Made by a program: the position numbers and the translations under genes. A stretch of DNA of 9,560 bases. It comes from Bacteroidia bacterium (GTDB taxonomy: Bacteria; Bacteroidota; Bacteroidia; Bacteroidales; GCA-2748055). This document shows positions 5,900-9,560 of the stretch, one piece after another. Positions within the stretch are counted from its first letter, which is position 1. Each line of letters begins with the position of its first letter. The DNA is taken from assembly GCA_030596245.1 (NCBI GenBank), contig JAUVKN010000152.1, forward strand, positions 1 through 9,560, read 5' to 3'. The notes beneath the pieces are model-generated. The model saw only the letters and a list, made by a program, of their open reading frames with translations. It was not told the origin of the DNA and did no database searches.

Positions 5900-7735
5900 T
5901 TATAATAACATGCGGTTAAATTCTTTGAGGGTTTCCAGGAGATTGCTCTTGATATGGATGAACTGGTCGATCCCTTTCTTACGTAATGCATTCACCAAAT
6001 CGACAGGGTATCCAGCCACCACAATAATTGACTGCTCCTTCAGAGCTGTGTGAACCACAGGTGCAAGTTCAGAATAGGCATCATCCGAGCTGCAGAGTAC
6101 AACGATGTCGGCTTTTTTATCTTTAGCTGCTTGTATTCCCGAGTCAACTGTGTCAAAAGCAGGTTGGTCCAGGATTTCATATCCGGCACACGCAAAAAAG
6201 TTTCCCGAGAAGGCGGCCCTTGCTGTCATCCATGCCGGGTTCCCATATTTGAAAAGAAGGACCCTGGGCCTTTTCCCACTTTTTTCTGTTTCGATCCGGA
6301 CCTCCTCGAAAAGGGAAGCGAAGCGAAATGGTTCAAGTGGGGTTAATGGGGCATCGTGTGACTCTTCTTTGCCCGGTTTTTTCAGGTTCTCCAGGATCAA
6401 TTCATTGAAATTTGGAAATGCATTGGTCCCCAGGATCCTCCCCTTGCCTGAGGCTGTTCTCTCAATTTTCTTTTTTCGGGATGCAAGTACCTTTTCCTGG
6501 ATCCACCCGGTTTCAAATGCTTTCCTATAGCCTCCCTTCGATTCCAACTCGCGGAACATTTCCCAGGATTTTTCTCCGATTGAATCGGTGAGGCTTTCAA
6601 TATAATAGGATCCCGAGGCTGGATCAGCCACACGATCATAATAGGCCTCTTCACGGAGAATGATCTGGACATTCCGGGCAATACGGTCCGAAAATGCAGT
6701 GCTCTTTTCATAAGGATAATCAAACGGGAGCACACTAACCAGGTTAGCACCCCCCAGAATGGAGGACATGGCTTCTGTGGTTCCTCGTAACATGTTAACG
6801 TAGGGATCAAACAGTGTCATGTTCCACTCCGACGAGGTGGAATGGATCCGTATCTTTCCCATGGAGGGGTCAATGCCATAGGCTTCACTGATCTTTCCCC
6901 AGAGGATCCTGGCGGCTCGCAGTTTGGCCACCTCCATAAAGTAATTGGATCCCACGGCCAGACTCAATTGCAACGAGTCCTGTGCAACCTGTGGATCAAT
7001 CCCCAGAGTAGTGAGTAAAGCCATGTACTCATTGGCCATGGCCATTGTACTTGCCAACTCTTCCACCAGTGTTGATCCGGAATTCTGGATCAAACCGCCA
7101 TTGACATCAATGACCCTTATGTCCGGTGAATTTTTACTCACTCTGCTGACCAGCTTGCCAATATTTTCCAGGCTGGCGATGGGGATGCCCGAAGTGGTCA
7201 TCTTCCCCAGAGGGTCGGCACCCAGTGATCCTTTCAAATCACCGGGATCAACACCACGGGTTCCAGCCAGTTCACAAAGGTGACCATACAGCGCATCTGC
7301 ACCCATGTATCCTTGAAACAGAAGTTCAGTTTCATCCAGCGAGACTCCTTCAAGCAGTGTTCCAAGCATTTCAATGTTTGGTGAGGGAGCATTCCTTAAT
7401 TGAATACGAATGGCTTGTGCCCCTCCTTTCAATGCCGTTTTGATCCGGTTATTGGCCTCCTCCAGGTCATACCCCGGGAACAGATCCTGGCAAATAGTCC
7501 ACCCATTAGGTGCGCTTCCAGCTCCTTTCAACTTACCCACATTCTCCAGGTAATTAAGGGAATCAAGATCTTCCTTCCTGTAGTATGGTTTTACAGTAAT
7601 GCCTTCATCGGTTTTCCAGTTCAGTTTTTTCCGGGAACCGGTTCCCTTCAGATCTGCCTTGATCTTCTCTTCCCATGCAGTTGTGGTAATCTCAGGGAAG
7701 TCCGTAAATAGCTGTTTGAACCTTTCCTCTTTCAT
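5900..7735 (-). CDS. mutA: Methylmalonyl-CoA mutase small subunit
   Basis: This is the non-catalytic partner that forms the MutA/MutB heterodimer of methylmalonyl-CoA mutase. The 611-residue length fits small subunits. The barrel domain is recognisable from SNYFMEVAKLRAARILWGKI (263-282), RIHSTSSEWNMTLFDPYVNM (296-315), RIARNVQIILREE (351-363) and DPASGSYYIESLT (371-383). The last part matches the large subunit's DPWAGSYYVESLT. The C-terminal domain (about 488-611) keeps the flavodoxin-like fold (RPRVLLFKYG, ADIVVLCSSDD, IVVAGYP). The DxHxxG cobalamin ligand motif of the large subunit is absent, replaced by sequence around NPAWMTAR (499-506). This matches the known inability of small subunits to bind B12. 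The usual order small then large is kept. A weak upstream promoter match (GTTG-N20-TTTCTTTG, complement of 7753-7784) would give a very short leader. No cobalamin riboswitch is seen. Confidence 0.96.
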   Translation of the reverse strand: MKEERFKQLFTDFPEITTTAWEEKIKADLKGTGSRKKLNWKTDEGITVKPYYRKEDLDSLNYLENVGKLKGAGSAPNGWTICQDLFPGYDLEEANNRIKTALKGGAQAIRIQLRNAPSPNIEMLGTLLEGVSLDETELLFQGYMGADALYGHLCELAGTRGVDPGDLKGSLGADPLGKMTTSGIPIASLENIGKLVSRVSKNSPDIRVIDVNGGLIQNSGSTLVEELASTMAMANEYMALLTTLGIDPQVAQDSLQLSLAVGSNYFMEVAKLRAARILWGKISEAYGIDPSMGKIRIHSTSSEWNMTLFDPYVNMLRGTTEAMSSILGGANLVSVLPFDYPYEKSTAFSDRIARNVQIILREEAYYDRVADPASGSYYIESLTDSIGEKSWEMFRELESKGGYRKAFETGWIQEKVLASRKKKIERTASGKGRILGTNAFPNFNELILENLKKPGKEESHDAPLTPLEPFRFASLFEEVRIETEKSGKRPRVLLFKYGNPAWMTARAAFSGNFFACAGYEILDQPAFDTVDSGIQAAKDKKADIVVLCSSDDAYSELAPVVHTALKEQSIIVVAGYPVDLVNALRKKGIDQFIHIKSNLLETLKEFNRMLL

Positions 7736-7907
7736 GCTTCAAAAGTGAAATACAAAGAAAGTGTTTTGGTAACATCTAATCAACGTTTGCGTATAATAAT
7801 CTTGATAAGAGTCCGGGCTGGATAGGATGCCCGTATGTCCTGACTTGCGCTTTGAGTAGAATTATTATAATATTGTAATATTAGAAGAAGAACCAACTGT
7901 ACCATCC
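7736..7907. promoter_or_regulatory. Divergent intergenic region, mutA / barrel-protein gene
   Basis: These 172 bases separate divergently transcribed genes and should hold promoters for both. For mutA (minus strand) the best candidate is GTTG-N20-TTTCTTTG, complement of 7753-7784, with one mismatch in each element. For the + gene, TTTG at 7851-7854 lies 21 bases before TAATATTA (7876-7883), which has two mismatches to TAnnTTTG. A closer TAATATTG (7868-7875) matches better but sits only 13 bases away. A short hairpin CGGGC-N10-GCCCG lies at 7814-7833. Neither promoter is strong by sequence. Confidence 0.4.
7868..7883. repeat. Perfect 7+2+7 palindrome, candidate operator
   Basis: TAATATTGTAATATTA is an exact inverted repeat of seven bases (7868-7874 and 7877-7883) around the dinucleotide GT. 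It overlaps the likely -7 region of the + strand gene pair, 25 bases before its ATG. Position and symmetry fit a dimeric repressor site. The arms are pure A/T, so chance in AT-rich promoter DNA is a real alternative. Confidence 0.35.
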
Positions 7908-8738
7908 ATGAAAAGAGTATTCTTGCTGCTCGCTGTACTGAACATTGCCTGTTTTGTAAATGCACAAACGGTTGAAGGTATCCAGGTAAAATCCGAAGAT
8001 GATAAAATTATCATCAACTATAGGATCGGAGGATCCACTGATGCACAGAAATATAATGTGACGCTCTCCTGTTCCATGGATGGTGGTCTCCGTTTTGAAC
8101 CCAGGACAGTAATCGGTGATGTGGGGGAGAATATCAGGGGAGGCAGGAGTTACTACACCATTGAGTGGGATGTTTTCGAGGATGTGGATGAAGTGGGTGA
8201 TGTGGAATTTTTTATAAAGGTATACCTGGTAAAAGACATGACACCAGTGCCGGTAGAGCCCCAATCTCAGCCTCAGACTGAGCCAGCACTGGAGAGGGAA
8301 CAGCAACCTGTCAGCCAGCAGAGCAGTGTCGCCGTAAAAGGGGAAGAAACTTTTAACCGCAAGTCATTTTTTGCTTACACTGGAAGTAGTAATAGCCCAT
8401 TGGGTGTTAGTGTTGGCGGTGTGAAGAATTTCGGGTTCTATTTGAGCTTCCGGTTTGGATCATCGGACTATTATGAAAACTATATGTGGGGAACATTGAC
8501 AGCCGGTTTGACCAAGTACATTTATACACTGGGAAAGTACCGGATACATGCTTATGCAGGAGTTGGATCTTCAGCTGAGGTATACGAAGATATCTATGGA
8601 GATAGCTTGAGCGAGTCGTATTTTACAGCGGATTTTGGGATCATTCAGGTAGTCAACTTTCTGAGCCTGACCCTTGGGCTGGAAGTGATAAGTGACGTTG
8701 GGACTTATCCGGTTTTTGGAATTGGTCTCGTGTTTTAA
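7908..8738 (+). CDS. Exported protein: beta-sandwich-like domain plus outer-membrane-barrel-like region
   Basis: This 276-residue protein begins with a type I signal peptide: MKR, hydrophobic stretch FLLLAVLNIACFV, probable cleavage after VNA at residue 19. Residues 20-110 form a beta-rich domain with SMDGG (57-61), GDVGENIRGG (70-79) and IEWDV (85-89). I know this STDGG/GDVG/WDV pattern from exported Bacteroidota proteins, but its function is not established. A Pro/Gln/Glu-rich linker (about 111-145) follows. Residues 150-276 consist of alternating aromatic and glycine-rich strands (SFFAYTGSS, GFYLSFRFGS, IHAYAGVGSS, FGIGLVF) and end in Phe, the usual last residue of outer-membrane barrels. 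It is short for an 8-strand barrel but possible. The caspase-like gene starts 12 bases after its stop, so the two are probably co-transcribed. It may anchor or present that protein at the outer membrane; this is inference. Confidence 0.75.
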   Translation: MKRVFLLLAVLNIACFVNAQTVEGIQVKSEDDKIIINYRIGGSTDAQKYNVTLSCSMDGGLRFEPRTVIGDVGENIRGGRSYYTIEWDVFEDVDEVGDVEFFIKVYLVKDMTPVPVEPQSQPQTEPALEREQQPVSQQSSVAVKGEETFNRKSFFAYTGSSNSPLGVSVGGVKNFGFYLSFRFGSSDYYENYMWGTLTAGLTKYIYTLGKYRIHAYAGVGSSAEVYEDIYGDSLSESYFTADFGIIQVVNFLSLTLGLEVISDVGTYPVFGIGLVF

Positions 8739-8750
8739 ACAGTGGGAGTT

Positions 8751-9560
8751 ATGAAGAATAGGATGTATGTGTTTTCGGTAATCATTCTGGTAGCGATCTG
8801 TTTCCAGGTTACGGCTCAGAGTGCAGAGAAATCCAGCGGAGTAGTCTCGCTGAATATGAAAAAGAAATCGACCAGGTACAGCGAAGGCTCAGTTCAGATG
8901 ACCATACCTATGGCACAAAAAACTGCGGTTAAATTGAGTGGTGAGGTGAATGGATTTACCTGGATTACCCCCACATTTACAAGTGTAAAAACATCCGAAA
9001 GCGACTTTGAGATCAAGGCTACAGTCGATTCGGATGAGAACATCAGGTTTGTGAATCTGTTCAACAATGGTCAGTTCATCAAAAACATAATTCCTCCTGT
9101 TTCCAACATCAGGCAAATGGTTGTGGAGGAACCAATGGAACTTCACCTCGGCAGTAACGAGCTGAAGTTGGAAGTGGTGACAGTTTCGGGAAAAAAGCTT
9201 GAAAGTTCGGTGGAGGTGGTGTATGACATTTCCAGTGCGAAATACTGGGCCCTGATTATCGCTGTCGAGCAGTATGATGATCCAGACATCAATGACCTGG
9301 ATCAACCGGTTAATGATGCTACCAGATTTTCAACTCTCATTACCACTGAGTATAACTTCGAGCAAGAAAATATCATATTTATGAGGGATCCCACAAAGGC
9401 TGAAATAATCGGAACCCTCCACCAGTTGCGGAGCCAGGTAGCCCCGGAAGATAACTTGCTGATCTATTATGCAGGTCATGGTACCTGGGACGAGGAGATG
9501 AGTACAGGTTACTGGTTTCCCAGGGATGCTAACCGTAATAATCCTGTTAACTGGCTGCCC
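8751..9560 (+). CDS. Exported caspase-like peptidase (C14), 3' end outside window
   Basis: The frame from the ATG at 8751 stays open for 270 codons to the window edge, so the protein is truncated here. Residues 1-22 form a type I signal peptide (hydrophobic VFSVIILVAICF, likely cleavage near VTA/QS). Residues about 30-160 are beta-rich and resemble an Ig-like exported domain. A caspase/metacaspase fold starts at KYWALIIAVEQYDD (164-177), with PVNDATRF (186-193), a YNF...NIIFMRD strand (201-213) and LLIYYAGHG (236-244). His243 of YAGHG is the expected catalytic histidine. The catalytic cysteine, normally in a D-(S/A)-C-(Y/F)-S-G motif some 40-50 residues further on, lies beyond base 9560, so activity cannot be judged. 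The start follows the barrel-protein stop by 12 bases, with GGGAG close before it. Such proteins would act in the periplasm or outside the cell; the substrate is unknown. Confidence 0.88.
   Translation, partial: MKNRMYVFSVIILVAICFQVTAQSAEKSSGVVSLNMKKKSTRYSEGSVQMTIPMAQKTAVKLSGEVNGFTWITPTFTSVKTSESDFEIKATVDSDENIRFVNLFNNGQFIKNIIPPVSNIRQMVVEEPMELHLGSNELKLEVVTVSGKKLESSVEVVYDISSAKYWALIIAVEQYDDPDINDLDQPVNDATRFSTLITTEYNFEQENIIFMRDPTKAEIIGTLHQLRSQVAPEDNLLIYYAGHGTWDEEMSTGYWFPRDANRNNPVNWLP

Noticed and set aside
6105..6530. A 141-codon + strand ORF inside mutA
   Set aside because: It lies wholly antisense to a well-supported mutA reading frame and has no domain; it is a shadow of GC-rich codons.
7736..7907. 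Possible cobalamin riboswitch ahead of mutA
   Set aside because: The region is short, no B12-box-like sequence was seen, and the only hairpin is a weak 5-bp stem.
7941..7952. Lipobox-like Cys15 (NIAC) in the barrel-protein signal peptide
   Set aside because: The -3 residue is Asn and a standard VNA/Q type I cleavage site follows, so a lipoprotein is unlikely.
7881..8306. A 141-codon minus-strand ORF over the barrel-protein gene
   Set aside because: It is antisense to a gene with a clear signal peptide and domain structure, and its own product looks incoherent.
8889..9305. A 138-codon minus-strand ORF over the caspase-like gene
   Set aside because: It is antisense to the frame encoding the YAGHG caspase fold and has no recognisable features.

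Overview
The window looks like chromosomal DNA of a Bacteroidota bacterium, probably an anaerobic or facultative Bacteroidales/Marinilabiliales-type organism. This rests on three observations. The tRNA promoter fits the Bacteroidota pattern TTTG-N19-TAnnTTTG exactly. Most genes lack Shine-Dalgarno sequences. The gene families are typical of the phylum: a separate-subunit methylmalonyl-CoA mutase, an AAA/DUF4143 ATPase, and exported proteins with short type I signal peptides ending in ...A-Q. No species can be named from the sequence alone.

Layout, left to right. (1) Bases 1-1740 are clearly AT-richer than the rest. They carry a + strand AAA/DUF4143 ATPase and a small conserved-looking 81-residue protein, and resemble accessory DNA. 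(2) A tRNA-Glu(TTC) gene on the minus strand has its own near-ideal promoter and a rho-independent terminator. Its 3' end faces the AT-rich block. (3) Three metabolic genes follow on the minus strand: a Mur-ligase-family peptidoglycan recycling enzyme (Mpl type), and further right the mutA-mutB pair encoding the small and large subunits of adenosylcobalamin-dependent methylmalonyl-CoA mutase. The 304-base gap between mpl and mutB holds a possible 54-codon + strand ORF that runs 10 bases into the 3' end of mutB. (4) A 172-base divergent intergenic region leads to a + strand gene pair: an exported protein with an N-terminal beta-sandwich-like domain and a C-terminal outer-membrane-barrel-like region, then, 12 bases later, an exported caspase-like (peptidase C14) protein that runs off the window edge.

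How the parts work together. MutA and MutB form the heterodimer that interconverts succinyl-CoA and methylmalonyl-CoA, used in propionate production or degradation. Mpl reattaches recycled murein tripeptide to UDP-MurNAc. The tRNA is a housekeeping gene. The least explained part is the right-hand pair: a secreted caspase-fold protein co-transcribed, by spacing, with a barrel protein that may anchor it at or carry it across the outer membrane. Its catalytic histidine is visible, but the expected catalytic cysteine lies beyond the window.

No CRISPR array, transposase, integrase, riboswitch or replication origin was recognised.
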